Both the position numbers and the translations under genes were made by a program. From Paragemmobacter kunshanensis (GTDB taxonomy: Bacteria; Pseudomonadota; Alphaproteobacteria; Rhodobacterales; Rhodobacteraceae), in assembly GCF_011059185.1 (NCBI RefSeq), contig NZ_JAALFE010000003.1:62001-126000 (forward strand): a stretch of DNA of 64,000 nt, read 5' to 3'. Below, piece by piece: positions 35,206 to 43,165 of the stretch. Each line of letters starts with the position of its first letter. The stretch's first letter is position 1. A model generated the notes under the pieces. It ran no database searches and was not told the DNA's origin. It saw nothing but the letters and a program-made list of their open reading frames with translations.

Positions 35206-36491
35206 ACCGTCACTTCCAGCGCGGCCTGATCGCCCACGCCGAACACCCGCTTGTAACGCTCGATCTCCTCCGCCGGCCCCATCGCCTTGTTGGGGTTGTC
35301 CGACAATTTCACCGTCGGCCGCCCATTCGCCGACACCGCCTTGCAGACAAGGCTGAACGGTGCGAGGCGGTCATCCTCCAAGCCTCGGAAATCATTGGTC
35401 AACATCGTGCCCCAGCCGAAGGATACCTTGACCCTTCCATGAAACTGCCGATGCAGTTCCTCGATCTTCTCCACGTCCAGCCCATCTGAGAAGATCACAA
35501 GCTTCTGAGTCGGATCCTCGCCCCGCGCCCTCCACCAGCGGATCGCGGTTTCCGCCCCCTTGGCGGGATCGCCGGAATCGATCCTGATTCCCGTCCATGT
35601 CGTCAGCCAGTCCGGCGCATTTCGCAGAAAACCCTCGGTGCCATAGGTATCGGGCAGGATGATCCTCAGATTGCCGTCATGCTCCTCATGCCAATCTGCC
35701 AGAACCTGATAGGGTGCCTGAGCAAGCTCGTCATCGCTTGTGGCCAGCGCCGAATAGACCATCGGCAATTCGTGCGCATTTGTCCCGATCGCCTCGATGT
35801 CGCGACGCATCGCGATCCGGCAATTCGACGTTCCGATGAATTTCGAACCCAGCCCTTCCTGCATGGCCTGAACACACCAGTCTTGCCACAGGAAGGAATG
35901 CCGGCGTCGCGTGCCAAAGTCTGCAATCTTGAGCGTTTCCAACGCCTTCAGTCGCTCGATCTTCTCCCACAGACGGGTCATCGCCCGTGCATACAGGACT
36001 TGAAGCTCGAACTTCCCCATGCCCTTCAGAACCGCGCGCGATCGCAGTTCCATCAGCACGGCAAGGGCCGGAATTTCCCACATCATGACTTCGGGCCATT
36101 TGCCTTCGAAGGTCAGTTCATATTGCCCATCGCGCCGCTCCAGATGATAGGGCGGCAGGCGCATGGCTTCGAACCATTCCATGAAATCAGAACGGAACAT
36201 CTGGCGTTTGCCATAGAACATGTTTCCGCGCAGCCAGGTGCTTTCGCCGCGCGACAGTGACAGGGATCGCACATGATCAAGCTGTTCGCGCAATTCGCCT
36301 TCATCTATCAGATCGGCCAAACGCACCGAACTGCTTCGATTGATCAGTGAGAAGACGACTGTCGTCTCCGGCTTGTTGCGGAAAATCGACTGGCACATCA
36401 GCAGCTTGTAGAAGTCCGTATCGATCAGTGACCGGACGATCGGATCGATCTTCCAGTTGTGGTTGTGCACCCGGGTGGCGATATCGACCAC
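35202..36491 (-). CDS. pncB: Nicotinate phosphoribosyltransferase PncB
   Basis: PncB makes nicotinate mononucleotide from nicotinate, PRPP and ATP in NAD salvage. The 429 residues match the family throughout: SLIDTDFYKLLMCQ at the start and VVFSLINRS. DFGTRRRHSFLWQDW (substrate-binding segment), FIGTSNCRIAMR and GIRIDSGDPAKGAE follow, with KVSFGWGTMLTNDF. Length is normal. It lies directly downstream of pncA (one base apart), which supplies nicotinate, so the pair is an NAD-recycling operon. Confidence 0.95.
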   Translation of the reverse strand: MVDIATRVHNHNWKIDPIVRSLIDTDFYKLLMCQSIFRNKPETTVVFSLINRSSSVRLADLIDEGELREQLDHVRSLSLSRGESTWLRGNMFYGKRQMFRSDFMEWFEAMRLPPYHLERRDGQYELTFEGKWPEVMMWEIPALAVLMELRSRAVLKGMGKFELQVLYARAMTRLWEKIERLKALETLKIADFGTRRRHSFLWQDWCVQAMQEGLGSKFIGTSNCRIAMRRDIEAIGTNAHELPMVYSALATSDDELAQAPYQVLADWHEEHDGNLRIILPDTYGTEGFLRNAPDWLTTWTGIRIDSGDPAKGAETAIRWWRARGEDPTQKLVIFSDGLDVEKIEELHRQFHGRVKVSFGWGTMLTNDFRGLEDDRLAPFSLVCKAVSANGRPTVKLSDNPNKAMGPAEEIERYKRVFGVGDQAALEVTV

Positions 36492-36492
36492 G

Positions 36493-37101
36493 TCATTCCT
36501 CCAGCGCGACGCCAGCTGCGCGCATCTCGTCCATCATCCGCGCCATTGATCCGCCAAGATCGATGCCCCTGCAGGCCCCCAGCAAGACCCGTGCCCTGAG
36601 GCCGAGCCTTGCCGCATCCAGCGCCGAATAGGCGACGCAATAATCGGTGGCGAGGCCCACGAAAGTGACTGCCGTCACCCCGCGCGCGCCCAGATAACCA
36701 ATAAGCCCGGTCGTCGTGCTGCGGTCATTCTCGAAAAAGGCGGAATAGCTGTCGATGCCGGCACGGAATCCCTTGCGGATGATCAGCTGCGCCGGATCGG
36801 TGCGAAGATCGGGGTGAAATTCAGCGCCCGCTGTCCCTTGGATGCAATGATCAGGCCAAAGTGTCTGAGGGCCGTAAGACATCGTTAGCGCCTCGAAGGG
36901 CGCCTTGCCGGGATGGTTTGACGCGAAAGAGGAATGGTCCGCCGGATGCCAGTCCTGCGTCAGGATGACGGTCGCAAACTCATCCATCAACCCATTGACT
37001 CTTTTTATGATTTCGTCTCCACCAGCCACCGCCAGCGCACCGCCGGGGCAGAAATCATTCTGGATGTCGATGACGATCAGGGCTTCGTTGACAGGGCGCA
37101 T
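36493..37101 (-). CDS. pncA: Nicotinamidase PncA
   Basis: PncA deamidates nicotinamide to nicotinate. The 202 residues contain the catalytic Asp (IDIQNDFCPGG, D12). The metal-ligand segment LTQDWHPADHSSF, WPDHCIQG, RKGFRAGIDSYSAFF and the nucleophile Cys in ATDYCVAYSALDA (C155) follow. ATG 37101 has GAGG six bases upstream; a GTG at 37113 is a less likely start. It is transcribed with pncB and divergent from trhO. Confidence 0.94.
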   Translation of the reverse strand: MRPVNEALIVIDIQNDFCPGGALAVAGGDEIIKRVNGLMDEFATVILTQDWHPADHSSFASNHPGKAPFEALTMSYGPQTLWPDHCIQGTAGAEFHPDLRTDPAQLIIRKGFRAGIDSYSAFFENDRSTTTGLIGYLGARGVTAVTFVGLATDYCVAYSALDAARLGLRARVLLGACRGIDLGGSMARMMDEMRAAGVALEE

Positions 37102-37204
37102 CGCGGGCCTCACGGAAGGGTGAATGTCCCTGCCTAGGAAACCCCCGCCCCTGCGTCAATGGGAACGGCTTGAAATCGCAGGGAAAGGGGTGCATCCCCG
37201 GCGA

Positions 37205-38107
37205 ATGCTGACAGTTGCCGCGCTCTATCACTTCACCCGTTTTCCCGACCCCGCCGCCCTGCGCGGACCGCTTGTCGATCTTTGCGCATCGCAGGGGGTG
37301 AAGGGCTCGCTCCTCTTGGCCAGGGAAGGGATCAACGGCACAATCGCAGGCCCCCGCCCCGGGATCGACGCCGTCCTCGCCCATATCCGCGCGCTGCCGG
37401 GCTGTGCGGACCTGGACTGGAAGGAAAGCCCCGCCGCGACGATGCCCTTCGGCAAGATGAAGGTGAAACTGAAGCGCGAGATCGTCACCATGGGCCAGCC
37501 CGACGTGGACCCGAAGGCCCGCGTGGGCCATTACGTCACGCCTTCGGATTGGAATGCGCTCATCTCTTCCCCCGATGTTGCGGTGATCGACACGCGCAAT
37601 GATTACGAAGTTTCGATCGGCACGTTCGCCGGGGCGGTGGACCCCGGCACCCGCAGCTTCAGCCAATTCCCGGCTTGGTGGGATGCGAACAAGGAACGCT
37701 TTCACAACAAGCGGATAGCCATGTTCTGCACTGGCGGAATCCGTTGCGAGAAGTCGACGAACTGGCTTTTGCAGCAGGGCGTGACCGAGGTCTTCCACCT
37801 GAAGGGTGGTATCCTGAAATACCTTGAAGAGGTGCCGCAGGACCGGTCGCTCTGGCAGGGCGAATGCTTTGTGTTCGACCAGCGTGTGTCGGTCGGGCAC
37901 GGCCTCGTGCCCGGCAACCTATCGTCTTGCGGGGCCTGCCGCCGCCCGGTCACCCCCGAAGGCCGCGCCGACCCCACCTATGAGGAAGGTGTCTGCTGCC
38001 CGGCCTGCAAGGATGAATATGCGCCCGAAGATCGCGCCCGCTTCCGCGAACGCCAGCGCCAGATGAAACTGGCCGAGGCGCGGGGTGAGCCGCACCTCGG
38101 CGCGTGA
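37205..38107 (+). CDS. trhO: tRNA uridine-34 hydroxylase TrhO (rhodanese domain)
   Basis: TrhO (YceA) makes 5-hydroxyuridine at the tRNA wobble position. The 300 residues begin with the family N-terminal domain ([13 protein letters not shown]). [10 protein letters not shown] and a rhodanese domain with the active-site loop [10 protein letters not shown] (C175) follow. The end is a Cys-rich zinc-ribbon-like part ([10 protein letters not shown] and GVCCPAC). The frame is open from 37124, but the family start is ATG 37205. It is convergent with the ABC ATPase gene (two bases apart). Confidence 0.9.
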   Translation: MLTVAALYHFTRFPDPAALRGPLVDLCASQGVKGSLLLAREGINGTIAGPRPGIDAVLAHIRALPGCADLDWKESPAATMPFGKMKVKLKREIVTMGQPDVDPKARVGHYVTPSDWNALISSPDVAVIDTRNDYEVSIGTFAGAVDPGTRSFSQFPAWWDANKERFHNKRIAMFCTGGIRCEKSTNWLLQQGVTEVFHLKGGILKYLEEVPQDRSLWQGECFVFDQRVSVGHGLVPGNLSSCGACRRPVTPEGRADPTYEEGVCCPACKDEYAPEDRARFRERQRQMKLAEARGEPHLGA

Positions 38108-38109
38108 AG

Positions 38110-39165
38110 TCAGCGCAGGCGTTTTCCCGATTCATCGAAGAAAAGCGCGTTCTCCGCATCGAAGGCGACGCCGACCTGCGCGCCCATGGATGGAATGACA
38201 TCGCCCTTCGCTTCGATCACAAGTTTCTCGCCGCTGGGCGCTGTGACGTGAATGAAGCTGACACCTCCAAGCGCTTCGGTCATTTCCACGCGATGCGTAT
38301 AGCCATCGGTGATCCGCAAATGTTGCGGACGAAGTCCGGTCTCCACCGTTGCTCCGGTGCCCGGCAAGGCGATCTGCGTCTGCAAGCTGGCGGACAGGCC
38401 CGGAACGGAAACCTGACCGGCCGCATCCACCCTCCCCGCAAGAAAGTTCATCGCGGGGCTGCCAATGAAACCGGCAACAAAGCGATTGTCGGGATCGTGG
38501 TAAAGCTCAAGCGGCTTGCCGACCTGTTCTACCCGCCCCTTGCGCAGAACTACGATCTTGTCGGCCAGTGTCATCGCTTCGACCTGATCATGGGTCACAT
38601 AGATCATCGTCGCTCCGATCTCGCGGTGCAGTCGCGCGATCTCCACTCGCATTTCGACGCGCAACTCGGCATCGAGATTGGACAGTGGTTCATCAAAGAG
38701 AAACACCTCCGGCCCGCGCACGATGGCGCGGCCAATGGCGACCCGCTGGCGCTGTCCACCGGAAAGCGCCTTGGGTTTGCGCGACAGAAGTTCATCAAGC
38801 TTCAGGATGCGCGCAGCCTCCTTTACCTTTGCGTCGATCTGCGCCTTGGGATGGCCTGTCATCTTCAGGCCAAAGCCCATGTTCTCGGCCACCGTCATAT
38901 GCGGATAAAGGGCATAGGTCTGAAAGACCATCGCCACCCCGCGTTCGGATGGATCGGCGTTTGTCACATCGCGGCTGCCAATCCGGATCGCGCCGCCCGA
39001 GGTTTCCTCCAGGCCTGCAACCATTCGCAGAAGCGTGGATTTTCCACAGCCGGACGGTCCTACAAACACGCAGAACTCGCCATCCTCGATGGTCAGGTCC
39101 ACGCCATGAATGACCTGCGCCTCCCCAAACCGCTTCACCACCTTTTGCAGCGTCACCCCTGACAT
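38110..39165 (-). CDS. Sugar ABC transporter ATP-binding protein (MalK/UgpC type)
   Basis: This is the cytoplasmic ATPase that powers a sugar importer, most likely the two permeases encoded at 41416-43165. The 351 residues have Walker A GPSGCGKS (36-43), Q-loop FQTYALYPHMT, signature LSGGQRQR and Walker B VFLFDEPLSNLD. A C-terminal OB/TOBE regulatory domain (about 240-351) follows. The start has a strong AGGGAGG site. It lies 17 bases downstream of the IclR-type regulator on the same strand, separate from the rest of the transporter operon. Confidence 0.92.
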   Translation of the reverse strand: MSGVTLQKVVKRFGEAQVIHGVDLTIEDGEFCVFVGPSGCGKSTLLRMVAGLEETSGGAIRIGSRDVTNADPSERGVAMVFQTYALYPHMTVAENMGFGLKMTGHPKAQIDAKVKEAARILKLDELLSRKPKALSGGQRQRVAIGRAIVRGPEVFLFDEPLSNLDAELRVEMRVEIARLHREIGATMIYVTHDQVEAMTLADKIVVLRKGRVEQVGKPLELYHDPDNRFVAGFIGSPAMNFLAGRVDAAGQVSVPGLSASLQTQIALPGTGATVETGLRPQHLRITDGYTHRVEMTEALGGVSFIHVTAPSGEKLVIEAKGDVIPSMGAQVGVAFDAENALFFDESGKRLR

Positions 39166-39182
39166 GTGATCCCCTCCCTGTC

Positions 39183-39965
39183 CTATGCCTGTTCCGGAAA
39201 GCGCCAGCTTTCCGCCTCGGCGGCGATGCGCGCCGCCGTGTCCTTGATGCGACCGGCCCGTGATTCGAGTTCGGCAAGCGACGTACGCGCCGTGGTCGAG
39301 GTGACCGAAAGCGCCCCGATCACCCGGTCGGTGCGGGTGAGAATCGGAACCGCACAACAGATGATTCCCGGTTCATGCTCTTCCCTGTCAAAGGCGTGGC
39401 CACGGTCGCGAATCGCCAGAAGCTCTGCCTTCAGCTTTTCCGGTGTATCGAGAGTGTGGCCTGTGAAGCGGTGAAAGCTCTGCCTCTGTATAGCCCGTTC
39501 CAGGGCGTCATCCGGCAGGTAGGCCAGCATCGCCTTGCCGACGCCCGTGCAATAGGCGGGGCCAACCTTTCCCGCCTGCGAGAACATTTCGACGGGCCTT
39601 GATGCGTTGCGCTTGTCGACATACAGGACCTGCCCGTTATCCATCTGCGCGAGGTGGATGGTTTCGCCGGTTTCCCGTGCAAGATCATCAAGGTAGGGCC
39701 GTGCAATGGGGGCAAGGGAAGATGTCGCCCATGCCGCATGCGCCAGCCGGACAAGGCGCACGCCAAGTGCGTAGGTTTGCCGGTCCGGATCATAAGACAG
39801 CATCCCCTGATGGGTCAGGGTCTGGATCAGACGGTACAGCGTTGCCTTGGGATAATCGGCGGTTGCCAGGAGATCGGTAAAGCGGACGGGCTTGCCGACG
39901 GCTGCCACCATGTCCAGCACATCAAGTGCCTTGCCCACCGTCCCGTCACCTTGTTCCGCCGACAT
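39183..39965 (-). CDS. IclR-family transcriptional regulator
   Basis: The 260 residues have an N-terminal winged helix-turn-helix (GKALDVLDMVAAVGKPVRFTDLLATADYPKATLYRLIQTL). The IclR effector-binding domain follows (HLAQMDNGQVLYVDKRN, CTGVGKAMLAYLPDD, CCAVPILTRTDRVIGALSV). It is divergent from the galactoside operon and probably controls it, binding the operator-like site at 40031-40054. The effector is likely a sugar or sugar-acid intermediate. ATG 39965 is chosen for its AAGGTGG; ATG 39995 lacks a ribosome site. Confidence 0.87.
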   Translation of the reverse strand: MSAEQGDGTVGKALDVLDMVAAVGKPVRFTDLLATADYPKATLYRLIQTLTHQGMLSYDPDRQTYALGVRLVRLAHAAWATSSLAPIARPYLDDLARETGETIHLAQMDNGQVLYVDKRNASRPVEMFSQAGKVGPAYCTGVGKAMLAYLPDDALERAIQRQSFHRFTGHTLDTPEKLKAELLAIRDRGHAFDREEHEPGIICCAVPILTRTDRVIGALSVTSTTARTSLAELESRAGRIKDTAARIAAEAESWRFPEQA

Positions 39966-39985
39966 GAAGCCACCTTGCGTTTCTG

Positions 39986-40014
39986 TTGACAGCATAAAGG
40001 ATAGGTCGCATAGT
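39986..40014 (+). promoter_or_regulatory. Promoter of the galactoside operon
   Basis: TTGACA (39986-39991), 17 bases, then CATAGT (40009-40014, four of six matches to TATAAT). It is placed 54 bases before the binding-protein start and just upstream of an operator-like inverted repeat. Confidence 0.5.
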
Positions 40015-40030
40015 TTTCAATATTCAAGAC

Positions 40031-40054
40031 TTAGTTTCACATAATGGAACCTAA
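40031..40054 (+). promoter_or_regulatory. Operator-like inverted repeat, probable IclR-regulator site
   Basis: TTAGTTTC and GGAACCTAA flank ACATAAT. The TAGTTTC/GGAACCTA arms are an imperfect palindrome of the size bound by IclR-family proteins. It lies about 16 bases downstream of the -10 hexamer, where a bound repressor would block transcription. Confidence 0.4.
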
Positions 40055-40067
40055 AGGGAGGAAACCG

Positions 40068-41312
40068 ATGGTCCGTTACGCAAGGGGCGCGATGGCGCTT
40101 ACGGCGGCTTTGCTGTTGTCGACGGCGGCTGTGGCGCAAGACAAGCGCATCCTGAAATACAATGCCGACTACGATCCGATTCCGCTGGCCGCGATGGAGG
40201 CGCTGATCGCTGACTTCGAAGCTGCGAATCCGGATGTCGATGTTCAGCTGAACAACTTCGATCACGAAGGCTACAAGACCGCGATCCGGAACTTCCTGAC
40301 TGCCGACGCGCCGGATCTGGCCAACTGGTATGCCGGGAACCGCATGGCGCCCTTTGTCAATGCGGGCCAGTTCATGGATGTGACGGATGTCTGGGAAGCC
40401 AACGGGCTGAACGAGGCGCTGGCTTCGGCCAAGGCGTCGATGACGATCGATGGAAAGCAGTGGGGCGTTCCCTACACCTACTATCAGTGGGGCATCTACT
40501 TCAACCGCGACGCCTACAAGGCCGCCGGGCTCGAGGCGCCGGATGGGGGCGTGACCTGGGAGCAGTTCCTTGCAAACTGCGAGGCGTTCAAGGCCGCCGG
40601 GATCGACTGTCTGACCACCGGCTCCAAGGCGCTGTGGCCGGTTGCGGGCATCTTCGATTATCTGTCGCTGCGGACCAATGGCTATGAGTGGCACATGGAC
40701 CTGACAGCAGGGAAGGTTGCCTGGACGGATGACTCGGTGAAGAAGGTCTTTGCCGAATTCGCCAAGCTTCAGCCCTATGTCACCGCGAACCATGCGGCCA
40801 TTGATTGGCAGGATGCGGCGGCCCTTCTGGTGCAGGGCAAGGCTGCGAACTACGTCATGGGCAATTTCGCCGTGGGGACCTTCAAGGAAGGCGGCATGAC
40901 GAATGACAACCTCGGCTTCATGGTATTCCCGGAAATCACCCCGGGTATCCCGCGTGCAGAAGAGGCGCCGACCGATACCATCCATATCCCCGCCGGGGCT
41001 CAGAATGTGGATGATGCGAAGAAGTTCCTTGCCTTCGTCGCTTCGGCAGACGCCCAGACCAAGCTGAACGCCGCGCTTGGCCAGTTGCCGACGAACAAGA
41101 ATTCGACCGTGGCTGCCGATGATCCCTTCATCTCGGCCGGGTTCGAATCGTTGTCTTCGGCCTATGCCCTGGCGCAGTTCTTCGATCGCGACGCGCCGGC
41201 GGAAATGGCCAAGGCGGGCATGGAAGGGTTCCAGGAATTCATGGTGAAGCCCGAGAACCTGGATGCGATCCTGGAGCGGCTCGAGTCCGTTCGTCAGCGG
41301 GTCTATCAGTAA
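40068..41312 (+). CDS. Sugar ABC transporter substrate-binding protein
   Basis: A periplasmic binding protein of the oligosaccharide class (414 residues). The signal peptide is RGAMALTAALLLSTAAVAQ. Family segments are GYKTAIRNFLTADAPDLANWYAGNR, PYTYYQWGIYFNRDAYKAAGL, TTGSKALWPVAGIFDYL and PTDTIHIPAGAQNVDDAKKFLAF. ATG 40068 has AGGGAGG seven bases upstream. It heads an operon with two permeases and two glycosidases, so galactosides (alpha- and beta-linked) are the likely ligands. Confidence 0.92.
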   Translation: MVRYARGAMALTAALLLSTAAVAQDKRILKYNADYDPIPLAAMEALIADFEAANPDVDVQLNNFDHEGYKTAIRNFLTADAPDLANWYAGNRMAPFVNAGQFMDVTDVWEANGLNEALASAKASMTIDGKQWGVPYTYYQWGIYFNRDAYKAAGLEAPDGGVTWEQFLANCEAFKAAGIDCLTTGSKALWPVAGIFDYLSLRTNGYEWHMDLTAGKVAWTDDSVKKVFAEFAKLQPYVTANHAAIDWQDAAALLVQGKAANYVMGNFAVGTFKEGGMTNDNLGFMVFPEITPGIPRAEEAPTDTIHIPAGAQNVDDAKKFLAFVASADAQTKLNAALGQLPTNKNSTVAADDPFISAGFESLSSAYALAQFFDRDAPAEMAKAGMEGFQEFMVKPENLDAILERLESVRQRVYQ

Positions 41313-41321
41313 GGCTCCCAG

Positions 41322-41350
41322 CGGGCGCGTGTCACGGTGATGCGCGCCCG
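41322..41350 (+). terminator. Hairpin after the binding-protein gene (1)
   Basis: CGGGCGCG (41322-41329) pairs perfectly with CGCGCCCG (41343-41350), followed by TTAAC. Such stems after binding-protein genes protect the upstream mRNA and lower permease expression. Confidence 0.5.
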
Positions 41351-41360
41351 TTAACTTCAA

Positions 41361-41389
41361 CCCCGGGGTCGCTTTTCTGCACCTCGGGG
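41361..41389 (+). terminator. Hairpin after the binding-protein gene (2)
   Basis: CCCCGGGGT (41361-41369) pairs with ACCTCGGGG (41381-41389) with one G-T wobble around a loop containing TTTT; GCCTTTCGCCCC follows. It lies 26 bases before the first permease gene, making a tandem pair with the preceding hairpin. Confidence 0.4.
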
Positions 41390-41415
41390 CCTTTCGCCCC
41401 TGCTTCGAGGTAGCC

Positions 41416-42318
41416 ATGGCATCGCGGTCCCTCAATCAGCGCAGTCTTGCGCCCTGGCTTTTTCTTGCGCCCGGTCTGGCGATGTTCATCGTCTATGTGA
41501 TCTGGCCAATTGGCGAGAGCCTGCTTCTGTCGCTTTATGACTGGGACGGGCTGTACAATCGCGAGGGCGAGTTTACCGGGAGGTTCGTCGGTCTTGCGAA
41601 CTTCGAGGAACTCTGGAGCGATCCGGCCTTCGTGACCTCTCTGGTCAACAACGTGATCTGGCTGGCGCTCTATCTGCTGGCGGTGCCTGCCGGGCTTTTG
41701 ATCGCGGTGTTCCTGAACCAGAGTGTGCGCGGCATCAGGCTTTACAAGTCCTTGTTTTTCTTTCCTTTTGTGATTTCCCAGGTGGTGGTCGGCCTGATCT
41801 TTTCCTGGTTCTACGCGCCGAATTTCGGGCTGTTCTACATGATCATCGAATGGGTGACAGGGCAGGGTGTCGCCATTCTGGCCGAAGAGAAATACGTCAC
41901 CTACGGCATCATCGCGGCGGGGCTCTGGCCGCAGATCGCCTATGTGATGATCCTGTACCTGACCGGCCTGAACAACGTGGCCCCCGACCAGGTAGAGGCG
42001 GCGCGGCTGGATGGTGCGAAAGGCTGGCGGATGCTGTGGTATGTGATCCTGCCGCAACTGCGCCCGGCAACCTTTATCGCCGTGGTCGTCACGGTGATCG
42101 GTGCACTGCGTTCCTTCGATCTTGTGTCGATCATGACGACGGGCGGGCCGTTCGGATCGTCGCGGGTGCTTTCCTTCTACATGTATGAGCAGGCCCTGTC
42201 GGAATACGGCTATCGCATGGGCTATGGCGCGGCCATCGCAGTGGTCCTGTTCGGCATCATGATGATCTTCATTTCGGGCTTCATCTGGAAGATGTGGCGC
42301 GACGAGACGGAGCGGTAG
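41416..42318 (+). CDS. Sugar ABC transporter permease (MalF/UgpA type)
   Basis: This 300-residue inner-membrane subunit has six hydrophobic segments. The EAA loop contacting the ATPase reads DQVEAARLDGAKGWRMLWYVILPQLRP. The N-terminus (LAPWLFLAPGLAMFIVYVIWPIGESLLLSLYDW) is typical of the first permease of CUT1 sugar importers. A GAGG lies upstream of ATG 41416. It is one base apart from the second permease and works with the ATPase at 38110-39165. Confidence 0.92.
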   Translation: MASRSLNQRSLAPWLFLAPGLAMFIVYVIWPIGESLLLSLYDWDGLYNREGEFTGRFVGLANFEELWSDPAFVTSLVNNVIWLALYLLAVPAGLLIAVFLNQSVRGIRLYKSLFFFPFVISQVVVGLIFSWFYAPNFGLFYMIIEWVTGQGVAILAEEKYVTYGIIAAGLWPQIAYVMILYLTGLNNVAPDQVEAARLDGAKGWRMLWYVILPQLRPATFIAVVVTVIGALRSFDLVSIMTTGGPFGSSRVLSFYMYEQALSEYGYRMGYGAAIAVVLFGIMMIFISGFIWKMWRDETER

Positions 42319-42319
42319 G

Positions 42320-43165
42320 ATGTTTCCCAGACCCATCGAACAGACCGCGCCCGCCATCCAGTGGATGTACAAGATCGCACTGCCCGCCGCGCTGATCCTG
42401 TGGCTGCTGCCGTTGATCGGGGTGGCCGTAACCTCGGTTCGTCCAGCCTCGGATCTGGCGCAGGGCAACTATTTCGGGATCCCATCCTACCTCGCCTTCG
42501 AGAATTACGCCGACGTGTTCCGCAATACGCCCATGGGGCGTTACATACTGAACAGCTTCATCGTGACCATTCCCACAGTGATCGGTGCGGTGGCGCTGTC
42601 GCTGATGACGGGCTTCGCGCTGGCGGTCTACAATTTCCGCGGCAACCTGATCCTGTTCTTCATGTTCGTGGCCGGGAACTTCGTGCCTTTCCAGATCCTG
42701 ATGGTTCCGGTGCGCGACCTGACGCTGAACCTGGGCATGTACAACAGCTATCACGGGTTGGCCCTTTTCCACATCGCATTCCAGACAGGGTTCTGCACGT
42801 TGTTCATGCGGAACTTTATCAAGGCGCTTCCTTACGAACTTATTGAGGCGGCGCGCGTCGAGGGCGTGGCAGAGTGGCGTATATTCTGGTTCATTGTGCT
42901 TCCGCTGATGCGGCCTGCGATCGCGGCGCTGTCGGTGCTTGTCTTCACCTTCATCTGGAATGATTTCTTCTGGGCGACGGTGCTGACGTCGAGCCCGGAG
43001 GCGCAACCGATCACGGCGGGGCTGTCTTCGCTGAACGGGCAGTGGGTTTCGGCATGGCATCTGGTATCCGCCGGGTCCATACTCGCCGCCTTGCCGCCGG
43101 TGCTGATGTTCTTCCTGATGCAGAAGCATTTCATCGCGGGCCTGACGCTGGGGGCGGTCAAGTGA
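42320..43165 (+). CDS. Sugar ABC transporter permease (MalG/UgpE type)
   Basis: The second CUT1 permease, 281 residues with six membrane segments. It has the EAA loop YELIEAARVEGVAEWRIFWFIVLPLMRPAI and the C-terminal MQKHFIAGLTLGAVK typical of MalG-type subunits. It forms a heterodimer with the preceding permease. The stop overlaps the GTG start of the alpha-galactosidase gene (GTGA, 43162-43165), tying transport to hydrolysis. Confidence 0.92.
   Translation: MFPRPIEQTAPAIQWMYKIALPAALILWLLPLIGVAVTSVRPASDLAQGNYFGIPSYLAFENYADVFRNTPMGRYILNSFIVTIPTVIGAVALSLMTGFALAVYNFRGNLILFFMFVAGNFVPFQILMVPVRDLTLNLGMYNSYHGLALFHIAFQTGFCTLFMRNFIKALPYELIEAARVEGVAEWRIFWFIVLPLMRPAIAALSVLVFTFIWNDFFWATVLTSSPEAQPITAGLSSLNGQWVSAWHLVSAGSILAALPPVLMFFLMQKHFIAGLTLGAVK

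Noticed and set aside
37000-41000. Replication origin at the skew flip
   Set aside because: No TTATCCACA-type DnaA boxes, AT-rich unwinding zone or usual origin genes (dnaA, parAB, hemE, gidA) were found; only the composition change is reported.
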